Assembly: GCF_000306235.2 (NCBI RefSeq) | Contig: NZ_AKWZ02000002.1 | Coordinates: 262,001-326,000, forward strand | DNA from: Leptospira fainei serovar Hurstbridge str. BUT 6 | GTDB lineage: Bacteria > Spirochaetota > Leptospiria > Leptospirales > Leptospiraceae | Length of the DNA: 64,000 nt | Direction of reading: 5' to 3' | Part shown: positions 35,147-43,392 of the stretch, piece after piece | Layout of the letters: each line of letters starts with the position of its first letter | Numbering within the stretch: the first letter of the stretch is position 1 | Position numbers and translations under genes: made by a program | The notes under the pieces: generated by a model | Databases searched by the model: none | The model's input: only the letters and a program-made list of their open reading frames with translations | Told to the model about the DNA's origin: nothing

Positions 35147-36577
35147 ATGAATTCCCAAAAATACAACGATCAAATCGTAAAAGGATTTATTATCTCTGCA
35201 TTGGTATGGGGCGTGGCTTCGATGCTAATCGGAACCTGGATCGCTTTCCAGATGGTATTTCCCGAATTAAATTTCGGTCCGTACTTCACTTTTGGACGAT
35301 TGCGCCCGCTTCATACGAACGCAGCCATATTTGGTTTTGCGCTCAGTATTATTTTTGCGACGGCTTACCACACCGTCCAAAGATTGTGCCGAGTTAGAAT
35401 TTGGAGCGATCAGTTAGCGAATATTCATTTTGTATTATACAATTTGACGATTGCATTAGCGGCTGTGACTCTTCCTTTAGGACTAAATCAATCCAAAGAA
35501 TATGCGGAACTTGAATGGCCATTAGATCTGTTAATCGTGGTCTGGTTTGTGATCTTCATTGTGAATTTCTTCGGAACGATTTTCACTCGGGAAGAAAAAC
35601 AGCTCTATGCGGCCATTTGGTTCTACATAGCCTCGTTCGTTACGATTCCGACCCTATTCATCGTAAATAATCTAGTAGTTCCGGTCGGATTAACCAAATC
35701 ATACTCCTTATTTTCGGGAGTTTACGACGCCAACATCCAGTGGTGGTACGGGCATAATGCGGTCGCATTCGTATTGACTACTCCATTCTTAGGATTGATG
35801 TATTATTATCTTCCTAAGCATATTAAGCAGCCTATCTATAGTCATAGACTATCGATCATTCATTTCTGGTCCCTAATCTTCATTTATATTTGGGCCGGTC
35901 CACATCACCTGCTTTATACTCCCCTGCCCGATTGGTTACAAACCACGGGCATGGTATTCAGTATCATGCTATGGATGCCGTCCTGGGGAGGTATGCTAAA
36001 CGGATTCTTAACGCTGACTCAAGCCAAAGAAAAGATCAAAACGGATGCCACCCTTAAAATGTTGTTAGTAGGAATTACTTTCTACGGGATGTCCACATTC
36101 GAAGGCCCTTTATTATCGATTCGATCCGTGAGCGCATTAGGGCATAATACTGATTGGATTATCGGTCACGTACATGGAGGAACGCTAGGCTGGGTAGGAA
36201 TGCTTTCCTTCGCAGCTATTTACTATCTGGTTCCTAGACTTTGGAACACGAATCTGTATTCGGAAAGGTTGGCCAATATTCATTTCTGGGTCGCCACTCT
36301 CGGAATTTTACTCTATATCGTTTCGATGTGGGTGTCGGGAGTTACGGAAGGTTCGATGTGGAGAGCCGTAGACGAAACTGGAGCATTAAAATATCCTAAT
36401 TGGGTACAAATCACCGAAGTCCTAAAACCGTTCCGTCTTTTTAGAGGCATTGCGGGGGTTCTTTACGTTAGCGGATTATTCATTATGATCTACAACGTGA
36501 TTAAAACGATCGGTACTGCCGGAAGCGGATGGACAGAAATTGATCTACGCGTGGGCCTCAAGGAGGCAAAAGCATGA
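35147..36577 (+). CDS. ccoN: cbb3-type cytochrome c oxidase subunit I
   Basis: The 476-residue catalytic subunit of the high-affinity terminal oxidase, which holds low-spin heme b and the b3-CuB site and pumps protons. Visible ligands are the His of RPLHTNAAIFGF (low-spin heme), the CuB His in WWYGHNAVAF and GPHHLLYT, and the heme His pair in IGHVHGGTLGW. Twelve membrane helices fit. The start is the ATG at 35147, which has GGAG six bases upstream; a GTG 40 codons further up would extend it but adds residues foreign to CcoN. It overlaps ccoO by four bases. First gene of the nine-gene cbb3 island. Confidence 0.95.
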   Translation: MNSQKYNDQIVKGFIISALVWGVASMLIGTWIAFQMVFPELNFGPYFTFGRLRPLHTNAAIFGFALSIIFATAYHTVQRLCRVRIWSDQLANIHFVLYNLTIALAAVTLPLGLNQSKEYAELEWPLDLLIVVWFVIFIVNFFGTIFTREEKQLYAAIWFYIASFVTIPTLFIVNNLVVPVGLTKSYSLFSGVYDANIQWWYGHNAVAFVLTTPFLGLMYYYLPKHIKQPIYSHRLSIIHFWSLIFIYIWAGPHHLLYTPLPDWLQTTGMVFSIMLWMPSWGGMLNGFLTLTQAKEKIKTDATLKMLLVGITFYGMSTFEGPLLSIRSVSALGHNTDWIIGHVHGGTLGWVGMLSFAAIYYLVPRLWNTNLYSERLANIHFWVATLGILLYIVSMWVSGVTEGSMWRAVDETGALKYPNWVQITEVLKPFRLFRGIAGVLYVSGLFIMIYNVIKTIGTAGSGWTEIDLRVGLKEAKA

Positions 36578-37263
36578 GTTGGTTTGATAAACTTTTAGAT
36601 CGCTTTTCGAATCTCACCGAAAAATGGGAGCAGAACGGAGTTAAATTCACGATCTATACGACGATCGCAGTTTTATGCGGCGGTATCTTCGAATTAATTC
36701 CTCCGTTCTTTCTTTCGAAGACTGCAGAACCGATAGCGAACGTAAAACCCTATACCGCCTTAGAATTGGCGGGGCGAGACGTTTACCAGAAGGAAGGCTG
36801 CAATAATTGCCATACCCAAATGATCCGTCCGTTCAAGTGGGAAGTCGATCGATTCGATCCTCAAAAGGCATTCGGTCGAGACGGATATTCCAAAGCGGGT
36901 GAATTCGTTTACGATCATCCGTTTCTATGGGGATCGAAACGGACAGGACCGGACCTAGCTCACGAATCTCAAATACAGCCTTCGGCAGAATGGCACAAAA
37001 CGCATCTCATCAACCCGAGAGACACCGCAAAAGGATCGATCATGCCCGGATACCCGTGGCTATTCGAAGACAGCGCTAAACTCGATCCGGAGAAGATCGC
37101 AGCCCATTTGCGAGGATTACGCAGCGTAGGTGTTCCTTACACTGATGAGGAAATTCAAGCCGGAATCACAGAACTTTCCGGTAAAACGGAAGGCGATGCG
37201 CTAATCGCTTACCTATTAAAAATGGGTCGGGACAGCGCCGAACTTGCTAAAAGTTTAAAATAG
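36574..37263 (+). CDS. ccoO: cbb3-type oxidase cytochrome c subunit II
   Basis: A 229-residue mono-heme cytochrome c with one N-terminal membrane anchor (YTTIAVLCGGIFELIPPFF). The heme motif is CNNCH in GCNNCHTQMIRP, and the axial Met is in SIMPGYPWL, both classic CcoO. It passes electrons from CcoP to CcoN. Length is in the normal range (about 200-240). It starts within the ccoN stop (ATGA) and is followed ten bases later by ccoQ. Confidence 0.95.
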   Translation: MSWFDKLLDRFSNLTEKWEQNGVKFTIYTTIAVLCGGIFELIPPFFLSKTAEPIANVKPYTALELAGRDVYQKEGCNNCHTQMIRPFKWEVDRFDPQKAFGRDGYSKAGEFVYDHPFLWGSKRTGPDLAHESQIQPSAEWHKTHLINPRDTAKGSIMPGYPWLFEDSAKLDPEKIAAHLRGLRSVGVPYTDEEIQAGITELSGKTEGDALIAYLLKMGRDSAELAKSLK

Positions 37264-37272
37264 GAAGCATAG

Positions 37273-37419
37273 ATGGATTTAGATACGTTACAAATCTACA
37301 AAGCGCTAAGACTTCCGGTCTTAGTTATAGCAATCGCGATCATCTTTGCGTACGTTTATGGTCGGAAACGCAAAGATCGCATGGAAAAACCGAAGTACCG
37401 CATGTTAGAGGAGGATTGA
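37273..37419 (+). CDS. ccoQ: Small cbb3 oxidase subunit CcoQ
   Basis: A 48-residue membrane peptide: one helix (LPVLVIAIAIIFAYVYG) followed by a basic stretch RKRKDRMEKP and the end YRMLEED. Position between ccoO and ccoP, size and single helix all fit CcoQ, which stabilises the complex. Its end KPKYRMLEED is similar to the CcoS end GPKYRMLFDD, both typical. The stop TGA lies inside the ccoP ribosome site region (GAGGAGG, then ATG at 37423), so it is coupled to ccoP. Too short to be found by simple length cut-offs. Confidence 0.8.
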   Translation: MDLDTLQIYKALRLPVLVIAIAIIFAYVYGRKRKDRMEKPKYRMLEED

Positions 37420-37422
37420 TCT

Positions 37423-37956
37423 ATGAGTGATCCAAATAAGGAATTCGACGGAATCAAACAATCCAACAATCCTCTTCCTGCATGGTGGGTTTGGGTTTGG
37501 TTCGGATCGATCATATTTGCAATCGCCTACGCAATATACTTTCACGGTTTCTCGTCCTGGGAAACGAAAGAACAGTACGAAACGCAGGTACGTGATTACG
37601 AAAAAGAATTTCCGGATAAAAATAAGGTGATAGTATCAAGCGGAGGTGCGGACCCGTTTCGCGGCGATGCAAAAGCTATCGCCGCCGGCCAAATAACCTT
37701 TCAGACGTACTGCGTCGCTTGTCACGGACCGACCGGCGAAGGCTTAGTCGGACCGAATTTAATGGATAAAGAATGGCTGCACGGAAATACCGACGCAGAA
37801 CTTTATGAAGAGATTATGAAAGGAATTGGCCCGGACAAGGCTAAGTTGGGTCGGGGGCCGATGCCTCCGCATGAAAATTCCTTAGGTTCCGAAAAAGTCT
37901 ACCAAGTCATCGCTTGGTTAGCTTCCAGGAATCCGAGTTTAAAAGCCTCCAAGTGA
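37423..37956 (+). CDS. ccoP: cbb3-type oxidase cytochrome c subunit III (single-heme form)
   Basis: A 177-residue membrane-anchored cytochrome c. The N-terminus DGIKQSNNPLPAWWVWVWFGSIIFAIAYAIYF is the typical CcoP anchor (given here in the parts DGIKQSNNPLPAWW and FGSIIFAIAYAIYF). A single heme motif CVACHG follows, with the axial Met in GPMPPHENSL. Usual CcoP has two heme c groups and about 290-310 residues; only one CxxCH exists here, so the protein is about half length and has no second cytochrome domain. No frameshift remnant of a second domain is visible before the ccoG gene. It starts four bases after the ccoQ stop. Confidence 0.9.
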   Translation: MSDPNKEFDGIKQSNNPLPAWWVWVWFGSIIFAIAYAIYFHGFSSWETKEQYETQVRDYEKEFPDKNKVIVSSGGADPFRGDAKAIAAGQITFQTYCVACHGPTGEGLVGPNLMDKEWLHGNTDAELYEEIMKGIGPDKAKLGRGPMPPHENSLGSEKVYQVIAWLASRNPSLKASK

Positions 37957-37970
37957 AATTTGATACTCGA

Positions 37971-37991
37971 GCCCGCCGCTTCGCGGCGGGC
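37971..37991 (+). other. Strong GC hairpin between ccoP and ccoG
   Basis: GCCCGCCG-CTTCG-CGGCGGGC, a perfect 8-bp stem, with no T-run behind it. It lies 14 bases after the ccoP stop and just before the ccoG ribosome site (GGAGGAAT). More likely an mRNA-processing or stability element than a terminator. Confidence 0.6.
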
Positions 37992-38009
37992 CGATTCGGA
38001 GGAATCTAA

Positions 38010-39383
38010 ATGGTTATTTCTCGCCCGATGTCAGGAAGGATCAGAAGTGCCAGAACCGTAGTTCAATCTTTTCTAATCCTATTATTCTTCGGAACGCCTT
38101 GGCTGCGTTGGGGTCAACTCCCTCTCATTCGGTTGGACATCCCTGAGAGAAAATTCTTTCTCTTAGGCAGTATCTTCACTCCCCAAGAAGGTTATTTTTT
38201 ACATTTATTTCTGTTGGGAATGGGACTTTCCCTCTTCCTTTTCACTTCATTGATCGGGAGGGTTTGGTGCGGGTGGGCTTGTCCTCAAACGATCTACACG
38301 GATTTATTCGATGTCGTGGGAAGATTCATACTAGGATCGAAATACGGTAAGAAGGATGCTCCTATCGCCGGAAAAATCGGCACCCATCTGGTCTGGATTC
38401 TTGTAAGTTTACTGGCATCATTAGCATGGATTTCCTATTTTTCAGATCCTTATTTGATGATCGCGGATATTCGTTTGATTTCCGAAACTCATTTAATTCC
38501 GACCTGGGCGTACTTCGCGGGATTCTTCACGATTGCTATGTATGCCGATATGGCCTTCATTCGCGAACAGTTCTGCAAATATGCGTGCCCTTATGCTCGC
38601 TTCCAGACCGTTATGATGGATGGAGATTCTGTTAATATAACATACGATTATAAAAGAGGAGAACCTCGTCGAAAAGGTACCGTTAAAATCGGAGATTGCA
38701 CCGCGTGTAATATGTGTCTCGTCGTATGCCCTACCGGGATCGATATCCGTGAAGGAACCAATGTCGGTTGCATCGCCTGCGGAAAATGTTCCGACGCGTG
38801 CACTCATCAGATGGCAAAAGAAGGAAAGAAAACTCTCATCGGATATTGGTCGGAAAACGAAATCGCTTCGCGCGATCCTAAGATTAAATGGATCCGTTCT
38901 AGAACTTTAGTTTACGGAGGATTGCTGACCTTAGTCCTTGCCGTCGCCAGTCTGCTTCTTTGGAATCGAGTCCCTATGTATCTTTCGGTTCTGCCCGATA
39001 GAAATATACAACCGATGGCTCTTCCGGGTGGAACGATCCGCAATTTCTACGAAGTTCAAATACAAAATTTAACCTTTGAAGAAAGGAAGCTTCGATTCCA
39101 AATCGAAAAAACGGATATTGACGGAGAATTGCATATTTTGGTGGGGGGAACAGAAGAAGCAGTCGTAAATCTTCCTTCTAATTCAAATATGCATTATCGA
39201 TTGATCTTAGAGTTAAAGAATCTTCAAGGGCAAGATGCTTCTAAAAGGAGTCACGAAATTGTTCTGAAAGTATTCGATCTTGATAAACCTGTCTTTGCCA
39301 AAACTAATACAATTCCTTTCCTACTACCAGTGGGAATCGCGTCCAAGCAAATAGGAGGAACTAATCTTGCATCCCAGCCTTAA
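38010..39383 (+). CDS. ccoG: Cytochrome oxidase accessory protein CcoG (FixG/RdxA)
   Basis: A 457-residue membrane ferredoxin that reduces Cu(II) for insertion into the cbb3 oxidase. It has five or so membrane helices in the first two-thirds, with GCGWACPQT and CKYACPYARFQ as family marks, then two 4Fe-4S motifs CTACNMCLVVCP and CIACGKCSDAC, and a further membrane helix before an extracytoplasmic Ig-like C-terminal domain. Length matches CcoG (about 450-480). RBS GGAGGAAT precedes the ATG. Its last 17 bases overlap the start of the FixH gene. Confidence 0.93.
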   Translation: MVISRPMSGRIRSARTVVQSFLILLFFGTPWLRWGQLPLIRLDIPERKFFLLGSIFTPQEGYFLHLFLLGMGLSLFLFTSLIGRVWCGWACPQTIYTDLFDVVGRFILGSKYGKKDAPIAGKIGTHLVWILVSLLASLAWISYFSDPYLMIADIRLISETHLIPTWAYFAGFFTIAMYADMAFIREQFCKYACPYARFQTVMMDGDSVNITYDYKRGEPRRKGTVKIGDCTACNMCLVVCPTGIDIREGTNVGCIACGKCSDACTHQMAKEGKKTLIGYWSENEIASRDPKIKWIRSRTLVYGGLLTLVLAVASLLLWNRVPMYLSVLPDRNIQPMALPGGTIRNFYEVQIQNLTFEERKLRFQIEKTDIDGELHILVGGTEEAVVNLPSNSNMHYRLILELKNLQGQDASKRSHEIVLKVFDLDKPVFAKTNTIPFLLPVGIASKQIGGTNLASQP

Positions 39384-39852
39384 ACGTGCATTCATTCTAA
39401 TCGGTCTTTGTTTTGCAGGACTGATTTCCGCGACCGTTTGGACGGTAAATGTTGCGACATCGAGCCATACTCAGCCCGTTGAAAAAGATTACTATGAGAA
39501 GGGGCTGAAATACGAAGCAGCGATTGCCGAGCAGCGAAGTATGATTTCGAAAGGATACGAACTCCAAGGAGCTTGGCTTGAGGGAAAAGTTCCTTTAACG
39601 GTCGGAAAACAAAAATTAGAGTTAAACCTCCTGAAGCACGACTCTCCGATCGTCGGCGCTAGGCTGAAAATTCGGTTCGAAAAAAGCGCTACTGACGCTT
39701 ATAATAGACAAGCGGAATTCAAAGAGCTGAAACCCGGACTATACGAAGCGGAATTGGAGATTCCGATGTCCGGTCCTTGGTCCGCTACGGTTTTTGCAAA
39801 AACGGACGAAGGAGCGTTTGAACGAACTAAACAGTTGAGTGTCGTACGGTGA
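39367..39852 (+). CDS. ccoH: FixH family protein (CcoH)
   Basis: A 161-residue protein with an N-terminal membrane helix (AFILIGLCFAGLISATVWTV) and an extracytoplasmic domain ending in the typical EIPMSGPWSATVFAKTDEG. The motif KDYYEKGLKYEAAIAEQ is the FixH signature. It works in cbb3 assembly with CcoG and CcoI. The start is a TTG with AGGAGGA eight bases upstream, which is strong support; it overlaps the end of ccoG by 17 bases. The next gene begins with GTG in its stop region (four-base overlap). Confidence 0.85.
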   Translation: MHPSLKRAFILIGLCFAGLISATVWTVNVATSSHTQPVEKDYYEKGLKYEAAIAEQRSMISKGYELQGAWLEGKVPLTVGKQKLELNLLKHDSPIVGARLKIRFEKSATDAYNRQAEFKELKPGLYEAELEIPMSGPWSATVFAKTDEGAFERTKQLSVVR

Positions 39853-42281
39853 CGAAACTTTGCTATCATTGCAATTCCCCGATCGGGAAGGACCTGATAG
39901 AAAAGAAAATCCTAGGAATCGATAGAAATTACTGCTGCAACGGATGCGCCGAACTTTCTTCCCTATTGCTGGAAAGCGAGCTCGGGCAGTTTTATGATAT
40001 TCGAGGCGGGCAGAAACTCGATCCGGTGCGTGAAACTCCCGAAATAGCGGGTGATACTCGGTTAGAAACCGAATCAGTCTATAAAGAATATGTAGAAACT
40101 CCGGAACCGGGCAAATCGGTCGTTAGGATCAGCGTAGGAGGAATTCATTGTAGCGCCTGTGTTTGGCTGATCGAAACGGCGCTTTCTAAAATCCAGGGCG
40201 TATTTTCCGCGAGAATGAATTTTGCCACCTCCAGGCTGAGTGTGGAATTCGATCGCAGCCAACTCAATCTTACGAATTTATTCTTATCCATTAGAAAACT
40301 AGGATATACTCCTAACTTATATTCTCCCTACAAATCGGAAGCAAAAGTCGAAAAGCCGTTTAAGGACTTAGCCCTCCGAATGGCCGTCGCCGGTTTCTGT
40401 TGGGGAAACATTATGCTCTTCTCCGCCGGATTATACGCCGGATATTTCGAAGGAATGGATTTAGGAATCAAAAAACTATTTCATTATGTTTCTTGGATAT
40501 TAGCCACGCCGGTATACGTTTTTTCCGGTTATCCGTTTTGGAAAGGCGCGTTGGAATCGTGGAAAAGAAGATTTTTGTCCATGGACACTCTTCTTTTTTT
40601 AGGGGTAAGTCTGGCTTACTTTTATAGCGTATATGTAACGATCGCCGATAGAGGAGAGGTCTATTTCGATTCCGTGTGTACGATCTACTTTTTTATACTG
40701 CTAGGAAAGTATCTAGAAGCGCATATTCGATATAGAGCCGGCGCGAAAGTGGGAGAGCTGCTTTCCCTTTTGCCCGAAGAATACGAGGTGGAGAGAAACT
40801 CTACATGGAAGAAAGTTCCGACTTCGGTTATCGATACCGGAGATAAAGTCAAATTGGTATCCGGCAGCAAAGTTCCGGTGGACGGAAAATTAGATTCGAC
40901 GGATGCTTACTTCGACGAATCCGTAATCACGGGCGAAAGTCAACCGGTTCACAAAACTAAAGGGGATTCGATTCGCGCGGGTTCACTTTGTCTTTCGAGC
41001 GGAATCTTTTTCTACGCAACCGGGACAGCTTCACAAAGCACGTTAGCTCAGATCGGTAGGCTTTTAGAAGAATCCCTTTTGACTAAGCCGAAACTACAGC
41101 GAACGACCGATACCTTAGCGTCCATATTCGTAAAGATAGTCTTATGCGTTGCAATGATCACCTTTGCTTATTGGTGGTATGCCGTTTCGTTAGAGACCGC
41201 TATCTTAAATACGATCAGCGTTTTAATTGTGGCTTGCCCCTGCGCTTTGGGTTTAAGCGTTCCCGCTGCCTTGGTTGTAAGTCATTTGCTTCAATCCCAG
41301 GCCGGAATTTTAGTCAAAAATCCGGAATCCGTGGAAACGTTAGCGAAAGCCGATAGGATTTTCTTTGATAAGACAGGGACTCTAACTACGGGAAAGTTGG
41401 AGTTGGTAGAAGAAAAAATTCTCGGTAACGAAAAACCTCTCGAATATAGGAATTTGGCTTATGCATTGGAGGAGAACTCCTCTCACCCATTAGCTCGATC
41501 GCTTGTGCGCGCTTTAGGAACCGAAACTTCCATAAAGACGAAAGAAACTTCGTTACAAAACGAATATTTCTGGAAGGATTTAAAGGAAGTATCGGGTGGC
41601 GGAATCGAAGCAAAACGAGCCGGCGAAAACGGAACTGTTTACCGGATTGGAAGCAAAGGATTTACTTCTGAAATAGGTGCAGTCAACGACGGATGGATCT
41701 ATTTGAGTAAGGACCGACATCCGATGGCGGCCTGGAAATTCGGAGATACGCCCAGACCCGATGCGAGAGCAAGCATTTCATTATTGAAATCGACAGTTCC
41801 GAATCTCGAACTTTTATCCGGCGATTCACCCGAAAAAGTCCAGGCCCTTGCCGCCGAATTAGGAATCCTGGAATACACCGGAAACCTTTCACCAAGCGAT
41901 AAAAGACAACGAATTATCGAGGCGCAGCAAAACGGAGAAACGGTAGTGATGGTCGGCGACGGAATCAACGATTCCGCCTGTATCGCCCAAGCGAATCTCG
42001 GAATATCAATGGGAATCGGATCCGATTTAAGTCTAGATCGTTCCGACTTGATTTTAGTCCAAAATCGGCTTGCTGCGCTCCCGAAGGCCGTTTCCATTTC
42101 CAAATCCACTCGAAGAATCATTCTTCAGAATATTATGCTATCATTAACTTATAATTCTATTATGATTCCGATAGCCGCATTCGGGTATATGCTACCCGTT
42201 ATCTGCGCGGGATTTATGACGCTAAGTTCGATAACGGTCGTATTAAATTCGATATCATTGAGAAGGAGAGTGTCGCTTTGA
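39849..42281 (+). CDS. ccoI: Copper-translocating P1B-type ATPase CcoI (FixI)
   Basis: An 810-residue ATPase that supplies copper for the cbb3 oxidase. The N-terminus has a CxxC-type metal domain (CYHCNSPIGK then CCNGC), followed by a heavy-metal domain with GGIHCSACVWLIE. The transport site CPC is in VACPCALGLSVPAAL, the phosphorylation site is DKTGTLTTG, and the hinge is MVGDGINDSACI. Eight helices fit. It begins with GTG, overlapping ccoH by four bases, and ends overlapping ccoS by four bases (TTGA). Confidence 0.94.
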   Translation: MTKLCYHCNSPIGKDLIEKKILGIDRNYCCNGCAELSSLLLESELGQFYDIRGGQKLDPVRETPEIAGDTRLETESVYKEYVETPEPGKSVVRISVGGIHCSACVWLIETALSKIQGVFSARMNFATSRLSVEFDRSQLNLTNLFLSIRKLGYTPNLYSPYKSEAKVEKPFKDLALRMAVAGFCWGNIMLFSAGLYAGYFEGMDLGIKKLFHYVSWILATPVYVFSGYPFWKGALESWKRRFLSMDTLLFLGVSLAYFYSVYVTIADRGEVYFDSVCTIYFFILLGKYLEAHIRYRAGAKVGELLSLLPEEYEVERNSTWKKVPTSVIDTGDKVKLVSGSKVPVDGKLDSTDAYFDESVITGESQPVHKTKGDSIRAGSLCLSSGIFFYATGTASQSTLAQIGRLLEESLLTKPKLQRTTDTLASIFVKIVLCVAMITFAYWWYAVSLETAILNTISVLIVACPCALGLSVPAALVVSHLLQSQAGILVKNPESVETLAKADRIFFDKTGTLTTGKLELVEEKILGNEKPLEYRNLAYALEENSSHPLARSLVRALGTETSIKTKETSLQNEYFWKDLKEVSGGGIEAKRAGENGTVYRIGSKGFTSEIGAVNDGWIYLSKDRHPMAAWKFGDTPRPDARASISLLKSTVPNLELLSGDSPEKVQALAAELGILEYTGNLSPSDKRQRIIEAQQNGETVVMVGDGINDSACIAQANLGISMGIGSDLSLDRSDLILVQNRLAALPKAVSISKSTRRIILQNIMLSLTYNSIMIPIAAFGYMLPVICAGFMTLSSITVVLNSISLRRRVSL

Positions 42282-42460
42282 ACGCTCTATACATGACGAT
42301 TCCACTCGCGCTAATAATCGCATTCGGTTCCTTCTTTGTCTTTCTTTGGAGCTACAAATCGGGTCAATACGAAGATATAGAAGGACCGAAATATCGAATG
42401 CTCTTCGACGACGAACCGACCGTACCCGATCAGGCGGAAAAGAAGGCGCCGAAAAAATGA
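42278..42460 (+). CDS. ccoS: cbb3 oxidase maturation protein CcoS
   Basis: A 60-residue protein with one membrane helix (TIPLALIIAFGSFFVFLW) and the characteristic tail SGQYEDIEGPKYRMLFDD. CcoS is needed to insert heme and copper into CcoN. It starts with a TTG overlapping the ccoI stop, as commonly found at this junction. Length and tail are typical, so the identification is firm. Confidence 0.92.
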   Translation: MNALYMTIPLALIIAFGSFFVFLWSYKSGQYEDIEGPKYRMLFDDEPTVPDQAEKKAPKK

Positions 42461-43209
42461 TCCTTCCGATTTTAGGCGCGGCGTTCTTGCATGGATTAAC
42501 GAGTTCTCTTCACTGCGTGGGAATGTGCGGACCGTTTGCCGGAACATTATCTCTCGCTTCCGGAAAACGTTCCGGAAAGGAAAATGCGTTTTTGCAACTT
42601 TGCTATAATCTCGGACGATTCGGCTCTTATTCTTTGATCGGTATATTGCTTGGGTTCCTAGGCCAGGGAGCGAATTTAGTTTCAACCGAACTCGGGTTCA
42701 TTCGAGAAATCGCTGCATGGATTTCAGGAGTTTTTGTAATCGTATTCGGACTCTCTCTCTTACTAGGAGGAGGAATATCGCTTACTTCCGCTTTTGCCGT
42801 CAGAATTCTGGGAAAGGTTGCAGGACCGATCTTGGAATCATTACGAAAGAATAGCGACAAGCCGTTTCGACTCGGTCTTATCGGATTTAATTTCGGTTTA
42901 GTGACCGGTCTTCTACCCTGCGGCGTACTCTACCCTGCCTTTGCACTTGCATTCGCCACCGGTTCCCCCTGGACTGGAGGCGCGGTAATGGCTAGTTTCT
43001 TTATAGGTACTTTTCCGCTGCTTTTTGCCTTCGGTTACGGCTTCCGGTCTCTTGCCTTAAGATTAAAAGGGAATACCGCAAGATTTGCAGGAACATTGGT
43101 CGTATTGATCGGAATCGGATGGATCTTCTTTCGCTTCGGTCATGATCATTCCAACCATATCGGACACAAACCGACTCAATCCGAATCGCATCAACACCAC
43201 GAGCATTGA
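42457..43209 (+). CDS. TauE/SafE-like (DsbD_2 family) membrane protein of the cbb3 cluster
   Basis: A 250-residue membrane protein with about six helices. The N-terminus has the metal/thiol signature HGLTSSLHCVGMCGPFAG, and GFNFGLVTGLLPCGVLYPAF follows later, both typical of the copper-related DsbD_2/TauE-like proteins that are found after ccoS. It ends in a His-rich tail (GHDHSNHIGHKPTQSESHQHHEH in parts: eight His residues in the last 23 positions), which suggests copper binding. The ATG at 42457 overlaps the ccoS stop; an upstream ATG gives a 37-residue Arg-rich extension from another frame and is rejected. It probably helps copper delivery to the oxidase. Confidence 0.82.
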   Translation: MILPILGAAFLHGLTSSLHCVGMCGPFAGTLSLASGKRSGKENAFLQLCYNLGRFGSYSLIGILLGFLGQGANLVSTELGFIREIAAWISGVFVIVFGLSLLLGGGISLTSAFAVRILGKVAGPILESLRKNSDKPFRLGLIGFNFGLVTGLLPCGVLYPAFALAFATGSPWTGGAVMASFFIGTFPLLFAFGYGFRSLALRLKGNTARFAGTLVVLIGIGWIFFRFGHDHSNHIGHKPTQSESHQHHEH

Positions 43210-43392
43210 TAGACTCCCGACAGACGGGATAAGATCGTAAAAAAATCGCCTTTTTCGCTCTAAGAAGAATTTTCTTTTCCATTATTTCCCATCCATCTCT
43301 TCCGTTTTTCCATGTTCGATATAAAGTCTTTTCATAGGATTTCGATTGTAAAATATAAGATGGGCGTTACTTTCCAATATCGGAACTATCGA

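Noticed and set aside
42346..42456. Longer start for the TauE-like gene
   Set aside because: The extra 37 residues are Arg-rich out-of-frame ccoS sequence; the ATG at 42457 overlaps the ccoS stop in the usual ATGA way.
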